From Beroe forskalii (taxonomy: Eukaryota > Ctenophora > Nuda > Beroida > Beroidae): 64,000 nucleotides of DNA. Made by a program: the position numbers and the translations under genes. The notes beneath the pieces were generated by a model that had not been told where the DNA came from, searched no databases, and was given only the letters and a program-made list of their open reading frames with translations. Location: contig WFMF01000575.1 of the NCBI GenBank assembly GCA_011033025.1, forward strand, positions 35,220-99,219. Reading direction: 5' to 3'. This document shows, piece by piece, positions 56,701 to 64,000 of the stretch (position 1 is its first letter; each line of letters begins with the position of its first letter).

Positions 56701-59375
56701 TGCTCTGGGCAGTCTCTGTACTTCGTGTATATCTATCGATGTATACATTTCTACGTGTACTGTGTATACTGTACTCAGTTTGTACTCGATGTAAAATTAG
56801 AATTTTCTGACAAACCTACTATCCTTATTTCTACTGTTTTGCTGACAAACCAACTTAAATCCTTAAGATGTCCGTGCGTACGTATGTTGTGTTTTCGTCG
56901 TTAGTATTTGCAATATTTATGATAAATTCTTCGTGTGAAAGTCGTATCTCGGTTCAGGGATTGTTGTAATCGTAATGCCCGTTTGAATAAACCTCCAAGG
57001 GCCCTTTGCTCGTCTGACATAGTATTTCAGAAAACGGATAATGGTTTTCGGTCATGTTTTTATATTGTTGAATTTCAGCTGAAGCCTGTATGAATGAATT
57101 AGAGTGCGTGATTGGTCCAATCAGGGAGTCTGGCCGACCAATGCAAATGGAAGGGTCTGGTTTATCTATGGTAGGGTGTGGTCTATCGATGGTAAGGCCT
57201 GGTCTACCAATCCAAGAGTCTAATCCACCTGGTCGGCCCCGAGGTCGTGGTCGCCGTAGATCAAACCTAGGTCGGTTATCTCGCAATGCCAGAAGGGTCC
57301 GAGAATGCCGTGCTCGCCTAACTCCCGAGGAGCTAGATGAATTAAGAGAGAGTAACAGACTATATCAGAAGAGGCTGAGAGCAAGGCAACCTCTGGAAAT
57401 ACAGGAGGAGAGGAGAGAGAAGAACAGGATAGCCAGGAGGATTTACCGAGCTAACTTATCTGGGGAAAAACTTGCGGAAATCCGGGAGAGAAACAGATTA
57501 CATCAGCTGAGAAAGAGAGCGAATTTATCGCAAAAGAAGGCTCAAGAAGTTCGGGAAAGGAATAGGATAGCACGTCAGATATACCGGGCGAATATGTCGG
57601 ATGAGAAAGCTGCAGAGGAAAGGGAGAGAAGACGAATTGCTCGCCGGAGGGAAAGAGCAGAAGCGAAAGTGAAAGTATTGGAAGCGAAAGCGAAAGTAGC
57701 GAAAGCGAAAGCAGAAGCGGAAAGAGCGCAAGCAAGAGCAAGGGCAAGAAAAAGAGCTAATGAAAGAGCAAGAGACAGGTATCGTAGAAAGGTGGCAGGA
57801 AGGCCGGTGAAGAAGGAAGAAGAGGATGGTTTTGTTTGTTTAGAAGAGAAGTTCCAGCCTGTTGAAGAGAAGTTCCAACCTGTTGAAGAGAAGTTCCGAC
57901 CAGTGGAAGGTAGAGGGATTTGATTTTCTGTCAGCGAATAAGCTGGAATATATTCCATGAATGAATATCGGACCAGATAAGATAGGAGCGAAACTTTTCT
58001 CGGTTAAATTTTTTGCGCCTTCGTAATTTCCGGTAATTTCCAGTAACTTGAATCCCTCTCTCCTCCTACCCCCGCTTTCACTCGGAAAATTTCTACATTC
58101 AAGTCATTTCTTCATTCCTCCATATATCAAGACATTGTTATCAGGAACCTACGTCATACGCACAATCTTAATTTGATTGTACAACTTTTGATTGGTTGAT
58201 TGCTGTTTATACACTCTACCCTAATTGTATTGTCATCACTTGTCATTATTCATTTACTTATTCGAATTTTGACCCTTTTCTTATTTTCAGGAGTTAAAGC
58301 GCCGCAAGATACGAGCAATCATAAAGGGCAGGTCAGTGTTTTTAAAGATATTTCCTTGTGATTTTTTTTCAAATCTTTACTTCTAAAAATGCAAAACTGT
58401 GAAAAGATGGTTTTAAGTACTATCTCAAAGATCCGCTATTAAAAGATATTTGATTTTAATGACCCAGTCATGACTCAAATCTTCATATTGCGCCTCCCCA
58501 AATTTATCGCATTTGTGATAGGACTGCCAACGACTATAGGCCAGCATTTGAGCATTCTTTCTCTTTACGTCTTATTAAAGCCGCTCAATGGGTGGATTAT
58601 ATTATATCAACAATATCCCACTTAAACCGTGATCATGAGGTCATCCTTAACCGCCTAATTTTTTCGAGCAAAGCTCGAAACCCATTCCATGTGCTCAAGG
58701 ACAAAATTTGGAATGTTTGGTTTCGTCCTCCTCAAAATTCCAAAATCCTTCGTTTTGGACTAAATTTTATTCGATAAGTTTAAAAATCCTTCGTTTGACG
58801 CTAAATATTGTGAAAAATATGTTTCAATATCTTTCGTTTCAGACTAAATATTTCCTGAAATATTTTTCGGAACAATTCATGCACAGTTATGTTAATTTTT
58901 GGATGCAGGATTTATCGTTGTTCTCCTATTGCATATTGGGTACGTGGAATGTTTTTGAAGGAATTCGTTCCTGATTTCACTGTTTTTTCTTGAGTAATTC
59001 AAGTCTCATTCCATGATATATGCTTTCATGATATTTTTGTTTGATCCAGACTCCAGTGCCTCTGTGGCGATTTCAATGATTTCCTGATTAGAAATTCCCC
59101 ACTAATACCCCACTTTGCACGACGATTTTTAGCAAGATTTACCCATTTCTGGCAGAGTTTGAAACCCCCACTTTCCACTATTTTCAGCAACATTTTTATC
59201 CCTATTTGGCATAGTTTGGAACCCTGCCAATTCCCCACTTTTAAGCGGGATTTCATCCATTTGGAACCCTGCCAATTCCCAGGACCCAAGCAGTGCTGCT
59301 ATCATGAAAGACATTGAGACGTACAAGAAGTTACTGGCGCCAGCAGACGGTGCTATCACCATCAACACAATACAG
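41733..59375 (+). CDS. STPR/AT-hook gene, seven phase-consistent exons
   Basis: I infer one gene from exons 41733-41801 (ATG, MAVEEKQGKKGETTWSNPF), 43583-43668, 43875-43972, 54966-55732, 58291-58331, 58909-58939 and 59283-59375. All are GT-AG and phase-compatible, giving 395 codons without a stop; the 3' end is not found. The large exon encodes an AT-hook (GRPRGRGRRR) and five repeats of exactly 23 residues with the pattern RERNRI-ARRI-RANLS-EK. This is the STPR (score-and-three peptide repeat) type known as a DNA-binding domain in Bombyx FMBP-1, so a nuclear DNA-binding role is likely. The first three exons (EPFVDEKGFGKFHLF, SPNSLSRLSRDGEES) and last exons (ELKRRKIRAIIKG, IMKDIETYKKLLAPADG) match nothing I recognise. 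The exon at 58909 is the least certain. An alternative second STPR exon lies at 57079. Confidence 0.5.
41870..42090. repeat. TTACCATGGTAAC palindromic tandem repeat
   Basis: Eight or so units of GTTACCATGGTAACTGTGCT lie in intron 1 of the STPR gene. Confidence 0.85.
42436..42526. mobile_element. MITE family M1, complete copy
   Basis: The ends are AAGGAAATAGGCGGGT and AACCGCCTATTTTTCGCACG. The core is GATGACGTCATTATAACAG. Confidence 0.85.
42556..42652. mobile_element. MITE family M1, diverged copy
   Basis: The ends are GTGCGTGAAGAATAGACGCC and ACCGCCTATACTTTTCATG. The core has decayed to AATGACTTCATTATCAGAG. A third, half copy starts at 42743 (GATAGGCGGTTATTCGATGA). Confidence 0.75.
43382..43520. 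mobile_element. MITE family M4, second copy
   Basis: It begins GGGCAGTTCGAACTGCACTT and ends AACTGCTATTCGAACTGTCA, with GTGCGGCGTA inside. It ends about 60 bases before the acceptor of exon 43583. Confidence 0.75.
43750..43860. repeat. Tandem repeat with AACGCGTTAC palindromes
   Basis: CATAACAACGCGTTACTAGA followed by CAACACGTAAC occurs twice with further degenerate units, directly 5' of exon 43875. Confidence 0.8.
44267..44369. mobile_element. MITE family M1, GCGCGC-core variant
   Basis: The ends are AATAGGCGGTCGCAATGACG and AACCGCCTATTTTTCATGC. The centre GCGCGCGCTGCCAAATATTG matches the copy at 24563-24668. Confidence 0.82.
44568..44655. mobile_element. MITE family M1, diverged copy
   Basis: It begins TTTAGGCGGTTGAGAGTGAC with the core ATCATTATCATGAG. 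The right end is badly decayed. Confidence 0.55.
45211..45308. mobile_element. MITE family M1, complete copy
   Basis: The ends are GAAACTAGGCGGTG and ACACCGCCTATCTCTGGTGC. The core is ATGACGTCATTATCATAGCG then AGTGAGTTGATGACG. This is one of the best-preserved copies. Confidence 0.87.
45530..45825. repeat. 22-bp minisatellite GTGTATAGTGTACACTGTATA
   Basis: About 13 units, themselves partly palindromic. The ORFs on both strands are artefacts. Confidence 0.93.
46048..46132. mobile_element. MITE family M4, third copy
   Basis: It begins GGCAGTTTGAGCTGCAGTTT, has GTGCGCGGCGTAAGTTTGC inside and ends CTGCAGTTCGAACTGTCACC. It is shorter than the other two copies. Confidence 0.82.
46480..46930. repeat. 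Dispersed repeat, target of the Penelope insertion
   Basis: Two related blocks (TTGCTTAATAATTTAGAATT with GTTCGTGCGTCTG, and a second one ending CGTTAATTAGTTATTAGCAT) resemble 56205-56415 (ATGCTTAATAATTTAAATGT through TGTTAATTAGTTATTCGCAT). It does not encode protein. It may be a SINE-like or MITE family. Confidence 0.6.
46962..46973. other. Target-site duplication, left copy
   Basis: TGTGTATATATA directly precedes the Penelope array and is repeated at 54193-54204. Confidence 0.8.
46974..50236 (-). pseudogene. Penelope-like element copy A, frame-broken
   Basis: It runs parallel to copy B over its whole length, but small insertions and deletions break the frame about every 200-400 bases. Fragments remain at 48238-48672 (reverse transcriptase with GVPTGGILSVDCGN and DRFVDDIS), 47528-47992 and 49349-49594. 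Differences from copy B are mainly one-to-few-base indels, with some substitutions at about 48890-49050. Confidence 0.88.
50501..53467 (-). CDS. Penelope-like reverse transcriptase with GIY-YIG endonuclease (copy B)
   Basis: The intact frame has 988 residues. Residues 1-200 are basic and helical (KAKARKERRKEQQIRSRAQR). The RT region starts around 205 (GPGWIPCPTF) with SADKGGAIIIV (317-327), KIHKL (414-418), the catalytic VDIVSLYDSL (494-503), GVPTGGILS (556-564) and DRFVDDIS (594-601). The thumb has the Penelope signature FLDIQYKF, DLFRKPTDANRYL and SSYHPRH. After a linker with Cys pairs (CQTC, CKIC) comes the GIY-YIG nuclease: IIYSAQC (866-872), VYVGKT (880-885), ERVNGHR (891-897) and EQFYINKLNSLYP near the end. 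Penelope-like elements use this nuclease and telomerase-related RT for target-primed insertion. The full frame suggests recent activity. It lies in the long intron of the STPR gene. Confidence 0.95.
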   Translation of the reverse strand: MTDTVTNTAKDCLTSRYEEASLVTQHDLEVNRLFLLKKCLKMKRPVPSLRAHGLRALPLEQAQALLQEVETKATLRAIESKCRQINILSKQLDNLRRSNPLSPDLIKDEKLIHIQRKKLLKKIKFLQECDSTKFAEWKKKNCVSLSVDQHNKKVNAKKLKSKMKAKARKERRKEQQIRSRAQRALDNNLVVNLSNVDVPLYSIAILSYGPGWIPCPTFNEMQFKVDGYNAANKLCWKAVFKDSVRSNDMPMDLMKKQVTAPCSKIEDSAVKSVQDNIVNFVDNFKPKRLQSNMNRFEKEGFDWLKNAVNEGIIAITSADKGGAIIIVTPQIIKDITAKKVGDPLRYKPLKVDPTTKLRKSLLSLWSQGLESSYVSGNQSKTTVGLIQKLETGTLSQSTADEVKPGISYGYPLLKIHKLTSEELLEKKIPPCRFVTDLSRGVTARSDKFIVWKWLGPLSKDYCIDLVKDSTAALINLENLETISVVDDTWFSFGVDIVSLYDSLKHELVMKALDDAIQGCRPDWSDDFKNWFKSLIQLSFEAAVLKNGDQWYEVVNGVPTGGILSVDCGNIALHYVLRKLIYVNEDKPVELGNLDRFVDDISGQWKGTLDGFTHWIESVREKMNRSYELDITYEVNPITEFSQFLDIQYKFVGGKLITDLFRKPTDANRYLEFSSYHPRHTFRSIVFSQALRYRRIVNDDVLLNKRLSELSGFFEQSSYPTDLVKEVMDEVRAKPRMLGYKSDSQSTSVFTPWIITYGSGFDEAKTKVKEVNKIVVNSRTWKNSDPSKVPKFQVVARRAPNLKDTLFKRKSLALANELCTTEPCTKPGEKKKGRPCQTCKLTGGRSMVTNNDRSIKTQGGNCKTRNIIYSAQCKICDKNNVYVGKTVTSLSERVNGHRSSFNEILKCVKKGNKVCLSKPGDIDDENVLGAHLYTVHGKKDLKDFNCSFIFDILCVSSPDSIRKSEQFYINKLNSLYPFGMNNIKSISGT
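53537..54192 (-). pseudogene. Penelope-like element copy C, 3' fragment
   Basis: Only the GIY-YIG end and 3' untranslated region remain. The C-terminal frame is open at 53798-54052 and begins after a small insertion; the nuclease start (IIYSAQC region) is in another frame at 54099-54190. The copy is cut at the target-site duplication. Confidence 0.85.
54193..54204. other. Target-site duplication, right copy
   Basis: TGTGTATATATA follows the truncated copy C and equals 46962-46973. Confidence 0.8.
54966..55822 (+). CDS. STPR exon copy 1
   Basis: The frame is open from the acceptor TTTCAG to a stop at 55822. From the internal ATG at 54977 it encodes 281 residues. Residues 48-57 form an AT-hook, 63-177 five 23-residue STPR units, and 190-235 a KAKAEAERAQAKA-type helix. 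Three EEKFRPV heptads sit at the end. The donor GTAGGT after 55732 would remove the heptads and join 58291 in phase; reading through gives the stop. It was chosen as the likely gene-model exon because of its better donor. Its downstream partner exon at about 56161 is frame-broken. Confidence 0.75.
57079..57923 (+). CDS. STPR exon copy 2
   Basis: This is a tandem duplicate of the previous exon with the same acceptor (AATTTCAG), the same phase and 277 residues from its ATG at 57090. About 13 residues differ; a four-residue deletion lies in the alanine-rich helix. All five 23-residue units and the AT-hook are kept. The equivalent donor is weaker (GTTTGT after 57833). Most base differences I checked in 57230-57350 are synonymous, suggesting both copies are or were selected. 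It may be an alternative to copy 1. Confidence 0.75.
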
Positions 59376-59447
59376 GTGATTTAATTAATTATAGACATTC
59401 TGGATTGAAATTCTGGATTTTCATCGGTGTTTATAATACACTAGACA

Positions 59448-59880
59448 CCTGCCGGATCGGGCCCATATTTGTTTAGACCCTCGCCCGTACAGGCAATGTA
59501 GTACTGTAATTCTTATCAGTGATGAGGTCATATTTTAATCGGGTGTGCCTACTCGTCTTAGCTTCTTAGTGATGTCTATACTTGGTGGTGTCAAACGTCA
59601 CTGGTACTTTCGTATGAACATTCCGATCGTTGGCATGCTTGATTGGGTACTGAGTGGTCAGTGGTGTCAGAGAGGTCTGTGGCTATATATAAGGAAGACC
59701 GGACAGACAGATATATATTTATTAATTTATATATGAGGAAGAATTATAAGTAGTAAGATAGACACTTGCCGGATCGGGCCCATATTTGTTTAGACCCTCG
59801 CCCTACGGGCTCGGGCCAAAACCGGATAGACACCTCGGGAGCTATCCAAAAATGGGCCCGACCTGCGCGTGTCTATGTAT
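59448..59880. mobile_element. M10 inverted-repeat element (one partial, one full copy)
   Basis: TGCCGGATCGGGCCCATATT and TTGTTTAGACCCTCGCCC occur at 59452-59490 and again at 59767-59805. The second copy continues to the complementary CCAAAAATGGGCCCGACC and GCGCGTGTCTATG. It is related to 36700-36965. Confidence 0.75.
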
Positions 59881-60704
59881 TTTATAGTTAGTTATTTAAC
59901 TATTTTATAGTTAGTTATCACTAATTAAGGGCACAAAAATATAAATTTGGGATTTATTGGGAAACCCGAAGCAAAGGTTCTGAAATAATCGTGGCCTGAT
60001 TGTCACTGTCACCAAGTTTCAGGCTTGCTTGCGAGGATCAATTAGTTCCACGAATTATCACCTCCTTCCCTTTGTCATGGTGCATTGCGAAAGTGCGATT
60101 ATATGATCTATACATCATTGACGTCACTTTGACGTCACTTTGTTGTCATAGTGACGTCACTACAGGACGAAGTGACAAAATCATGACGTCAGTATTTCCA
60201 CATTGTACTTTTATCCGTATATAATATAATCCTCATTCACATAGCTATAACTCTTCACATCAGCTCAGTATTTGATATCATATCTTATTGGAGCTCTCAC
60301 TTTTCCTTACTATTCTCCGTCTATGTTCAAAAGGCACGTGTGCTTTTGTATACTGGTGTACACTATACACACTGTACTGTACAAACCAGATGGCGCAATT
60401 AAATGGTGTTGGCTGTTGTGGGTGCCTAGGAGAGATATATTGTATAGATACGTTCATTTGTACACTAGTACGTTCATCATTGTACACTTTTGTAAATTTT
60501 GTATACACGGCAGTACGGTACATTTGTCTTTTAGCACGATATGTTTCTCATTGTGATATACCTTTAACTTTTAAGCAACAATAGGGATGAATCTTTCACT
60601 CACATATTATATTGCCTTCCAACCCTTTCTGGTGCTATTTATAACCCAGCAAATTGTAATAGCTTATTCACACACGCAATCGTAATTACTGTTTATACTT
60701 AGAC
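59881..60704. other. No gene seen
   Basis: This contains a cluster of TGACGTCA-like motifs at about 60118-60190 and weak GTACACTATACACACTGTAC repeats. No exon is supportable. Confidence 0.45.
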
Positions 60705-60790
60705 CCCGGTGCTCACAAAAATAGGCGTTTAAACGTCATCAACTTATCACGTTATCCCATGATAATGACGTCATCTTGACAGCCTATAGT
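60705..60790. mobile_element. MITE family M1, complete copy
   Basis: The ends are CAAAAATAGGCGTTT and ACAGCCTATAGTT. The core is CCATGATAATGACGTCATCT. Confidence 0.78.
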
Positions 60791-60985
60791 TACTTTGTTC
60801 GCGTAGAGATCTGCTTTGAAAAGATACCACACTTGTACAACATCGTCAACTCTCTTCTTTATTCCATGATAATGATTTCATTGGAATCGCTTATCTTCAT
60901 ACCTCGCGCGCAAACAACTTACCGCAGTTGTGTACGACACGTTTTCACGCAATTCAGGCTTTTCAGAGGCGGGTTGATAATAAGT

Positions 60986-61147
60986 GATTACGCATACGTG
61001 CAGACCGCTCGATTACAGGGGGCTCGAAAAAGACGCGCGGACCTACTGTTTGCGCATCAACTTTTTTCATCGATTCCATCAAAAGCACACAATTTTGCGC
61101 GTCTTTTTCGAGCCCTTCGGTAATCGAGTGGTCTGCGCACATATGGG
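60986..61147. mobile_element. MITE family M3, third and best copy
   Basis: The left end GTGCAGACCGCTCGATTACA with GCTCGAAAAAGACGCGCG and the right end GCGCGTCTTTTTCGAGCCCT with TCGAGTGGTCTGCGCAC are near-perfect complements. Confidence 0.88.
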
Positions 61148-61448
61148 TAATGAGAAGTTTGATTGATACACTCCACTTGAGCTCTTTATTTGTAAAGCTC
61201 TTTATATTGGTAAACTTGGGCAGCAACGAGTGCAACAACGCAGTATCACTTCATCAGCTTGGCACTATAAACCATGATAACGTCGTCATCTTGACGTCAT
61301 TCTAACGTCATCCTAGGACTGTTTCTCATTTCATGCGCAGCTTCTATGTATGCTTCGCAGAATCCTTAGAATTTTACACAGGGAAACACACGTGTTGTTG
61401 TGAACGTTTAATTTCCCTAGCAGACCGTGAAAGATAAGTACATCACAA

Positions 61449-61533
61449 GTATAGGCGGTCAAGATATAGCCGTCATATTCATAGCCCAAAGTGGCGAATT
61501 AATGACGTTTACTGAACGCCTACTTTTTGCGTG
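61449..61533. mobile_element. MITE family M1, diverged copy
   Basis: The ends are GTATAGGCGGTCAAG and GAACGCCTACTTTTTGCG, with the core decayed to CCGTCATATTCATAGCCC and ATTAATGACGTT. Confidence 0.75.
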
Positions 61534-61661
61534 AAAGGAATGAATTTGCTATATTTTGTATTCCTTTCCATTGTGCATTGCATTATATTGTTGAGATCGT
61601 ATGGAACTGCAGTCACATCAATCAGCGGGTATAGTAAGCTTGTCCATGTGTCATTCTGAAG

Positions 61662-61768
61662 TCGTTTGCGGAGTAATGAAAGATTAGCCAATCAGAGTGC
61701 GAGCTCACACTCAGCTCGTGCTCTGATTGGCTAATGCTTCATTACTCCGCAAACGATCGCCTTTGATA
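61662..61768. mobile_element. Hairpin element (M8) with CCAAT boxes in both arms
   Basis: The arm CGTTTGCGGAGTAATGAAAG with TTAGCCAATCAGAG is complementary to CTCTGATTGGCTAA and CATTACTCCGCAAACG. The arms are over 40 bases, with a short GAGCTCACACTCAGCTC loop. Confidence 0.88.
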
Positions 61769-62330
61769 AACTAACGCGTGTATAGAATTATTATCTGTAA
61801 GCGGCTTTTTACTGCGTTTCATTGTCGTTTGTCAGACTAATCTGCTCGTGGATCTAATTCTAATTTCGAGGTGTATTAGATTACCCATAGGTTCATGTGT
61901 CAACGACCAATCAGCGCTCTGGTTGACGGTAAACTCGCGTTCTGATTGGTCTATATCGTGATGGCATGACGACTTTGGAATCCTTTGGGTAAGCTAGTAT
62001 AACACCCAATTTTGCCCGCGCGCTTGCAGCATTTGTTATTGACTTTTGTTTTCTGAGATTCGTGGCTCGCCCTTATTATATCGTCATTTCAAGTTACGTA
62101 AAGGTGATAATTTTAGGAGCATAATCCGCATAAAATGTATTTTGTAATAAATTATGATGAATTTGACACCGACAATTATAATTTAGCAGACAATAATAAT
62201 TAGACGGCAGTCACGACTTGCGAAATGTTCCTACTCACGTATTATTGTGCAACAATATGTAATATGTATCGTATTCTGCGTACAATATTACAAATTATAT
62301 TGGCTGGTATGAGGTCAATACCATGATTCT

Positions 62331-62746
62331 TCCGTCCTGGCAAGGACGGCAACCCCACAGTAAAAGAAAAAAAAAAAAGAAAAAAACTTGCGTTTGAAAA
62401 TAGTGAAGGAAGCATCTGAGAGCTGAAACCTATCTTAAACGATTCCTCGTCAAATTTTACGTAGGAATCGACCCCTCTTGAGTGAATGCGTATACCGAAA
62501 TCTCGAGATATCTCGAACGTAACCTTGCCAGGACTATTTCCGTCCTGGCAAGGACGGCAACCCCCTCACAGTAAGAAAAAAAAGAAAAAAACTTGCGTTT
62601 GAAAATGGTGAAGGAAGCATCTGAGAGCTTCGAAACCTATCTTAAACGATTCCTCGTTAAATTTTACGTAGGGGTCGACTCCTCTCGAGTGAATGCGTAT
62701 ACAAAAATCTCGAGATATCCTCGAACGTAACCTTGCCAGGACTATA
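62331..62746. repeat. Tandem dimer of a 208-bp element with inverted ends
   Basis: Two units start with CCGTCCTGGCAAGGACGGCA at 62332 and 62540 and end ACCTTGCCAGGACTAT. The ends TCCTGGCAAGG and CCTTGCCAGGA are inverted repeats, so this is probably a short DNA-type element present as a tandem pair. Confidence 0.85.
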
Positions 62747-63490
62747 TAGTGAAACATCGATGTCACAGGACGAATATATACCCATATGCCTACCTACTTA
62801 TATATAGACGTGATAATTTTAGGACCTAATTTGTGTCAGGGTAAACTCGAAAACCATAAAAGATACAGACATGATCGAGGGCGGTTTTTTTTTCAGCTAA
62901 GATGGGAGAATGTTATAGGCTATCCAGGAAGTCTCACTGGATCGATTTTATAGGTGTGATGACGTCATCAAAATCGATAAAATCACGATTTTAGCGAAAA
63001 AACGTAATTTTGGACCACTTTGAAGCACTGTATCTGAAAAGTTTTCTACCGCGTCATGACTTCCCGACTCATATAGCATCTAGACCTCGAGATTTAGCCA
63101 CAAAAGAAGTTTCATGGTGATTGGTGAAAAAATAAGGTCGTGGGGGGCCTCCAAAAATTGAGGATCCTTACTAGGCCAAAATATGGTGACTTTGAGCATC
63201 TATATCTCAGCTCACGAACATTGTTCCATCTTTTCCAGGCGTATCAATGTTCTTTCTCAGTCAAATATCAAGGGTAAAAAGTTTCAAGTCGACCTGATTG
63301 AAGGGAAAGGTGTGGTGGCCCCTCAAAAACGTAAATTTGAGCCGCGCGAAAAAGTCGAAAATTTGGCTAAGTCCAATTTCAGGCCGAATTCCAAAAGTGC
63401 AGGGCTGTTGTGCTATACGATAGTGACTGAATCAACATTTTGATTTACTTGGTACTTGAATATAACAAGAAATGGCCCATGAAAATGAAG
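62747..63490. other. No gene seen
   Basis: An 86-codon plus-strand frame at 63183-63443 has no recognisable domain. The surrounding sequence looks like decayed repeat, and I do not call it a gene. Confidence 0.45.
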
Positions 63491-63491
63491 T

Positions 63492-63800
63492 GCACGTGAG
63501 TTCACATGGACGTTTTGTAGAAATTAGGCAAATTTGAAATTTGAGTCTTAAGACTGAATTTTCGACTTGATTTGATTGAAACAAGTCACAATGCAATAGA
63601 CAAACATGATTTCAGGTCCATATGACAAATTTTGCACGTGAGTTCACGTGGAAGTTTTGTAGAAATTAGGGAAATTACTATTTCAACGATTTCAACAAAT
63701 GATTTCTATTTCGAACGTGAGTTCACGTGGAAGTTTTGTAGAAATTAGGGAAATTACTATTTCAACGATTTCAACAAATGATTTCTATTTCGAACGTATG
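63492..63800. repeat. 79-bp tandem repeat with ACGTGAGTTCACGT palindrome
   Basis: Two near-identical units start at 63636 and 63715 (ACGTGAGTTCACGTGGAAGT), with a diverged third at about 63492. Confidence 0.88.
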
Positions 63801-64000
63801 TTTAGATCATAATAACCTCTTACAATTAAAAAACGGCGCCCCTGTGACTCTGTGAGGGGGTTGCTATGACGACCGCTTGCGGTTTTGTCTGTTAACTTGT
63901 ATTAAATCTATCTCCTGTGTTTGAGTTGTAGACTTTATCTTTTGACACTTGTATCAGAGGTGTATTAGCTTACCAGTAGGGTCCCCAAACTCGTCTTGTC

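Larger units (their letters stand above)
54418..58300 (+). repeat. Tandem segmental duplication of the STPR exon region
   Basis: Unit 1 (about 54418-56170) and unit 2 (about 56528-58300) align along their length, including an M1-derived start (GGCGGTTAAGATGACGTCAT), the upstream intron, the STPR exon and the next acceptor (TTCAGGAGTTAAA). About 350 bases with the 46480-type repeat separate them. Noncoding parts differ by more indels than the coding exon. Confidence 0.9.

Overview
The window is nuclear DNA of an animal: AT-rich, with intron-split genes that use mostly GT-AG junctions, and dense in transposons, short inverted-repeat elements and minisatellites. Five conserved animal genes can be recognised or inferred: ZFYVE1/DFCP1, Ashwin (C2orf49), prefoldin 2, KIF3B and a degenerate rhodopsin-class receptor. 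The single-exon receptor, the element mix (CR1/L2-like LINE, Penelope-like elements) and the repeat-rich intergenic DNA suggest a marine invertebrate, most likely a cnidarian. That placement is inference only.

Layout. 1-3.5 kb is a LINE on the minus strand (ORF1 and ORF2, with a frame break in the reverse transcriptase). 3.9-6.0 kb holds small inverted-repeat elements and a receptor pseudogene fragment. 7.0-12.8 kb carries eleven minus-strand exons of ZFYVE1/DFCP1, with minisatellites and MITEs in its introns. 14.5-14.9 kb is a probable Ashwin gene, 15.8-16.7 kb is prefoldin subunit 2, and 17.4-27.6 kb is a 19-exon KIF3B, the motor subunit of heterotrimeric kinesin-2. All three are on the plus strand. 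28.0-29.0 kb is an intronless receptor gene converging on KIF3B. 33.7-35.0 kb is an intronless coiled-coil gene with one frame break. 35.6-41.7 kb is repeat-rich. 41.7-59.4 kb is a long plus-strand gene whose central exon, carrying an AT-hook and five 23-residue STPR-type DNA-binding repeats, exists in two tandem copies. One of its introns holds a three-copy head-to-tail Penelope-like array (46.97-54.19 kb) bounded by a 12-bp target-site duplication. 59.4-64 kb contains only repeats.

The most interesting signals are: (1) the tandem pair of phase-matched STPR/AT-hook exons whose differences are mainly synonymous, a candidate for mutually exclusive splicing; (2) the Penelope-like concatemer with a single outer target-site duplication; (3) a family of about 85-100 bp inverted-repeat elements present in about 18 full or partial copies, most carrying a TGACGTCA palindrome; (4) two introns without a simple GT-AG solution and repeated micro-duplication of exon edges in KIF3B. 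The conserved genes do not form an operon. KIF3B acts in cilia, DFCP1 on lipid droplets and autophagosome precursors, Ashwin in tRNA ligation and prefoldin in cytosolic folding. Their adjacency is probably ordinary synteny.
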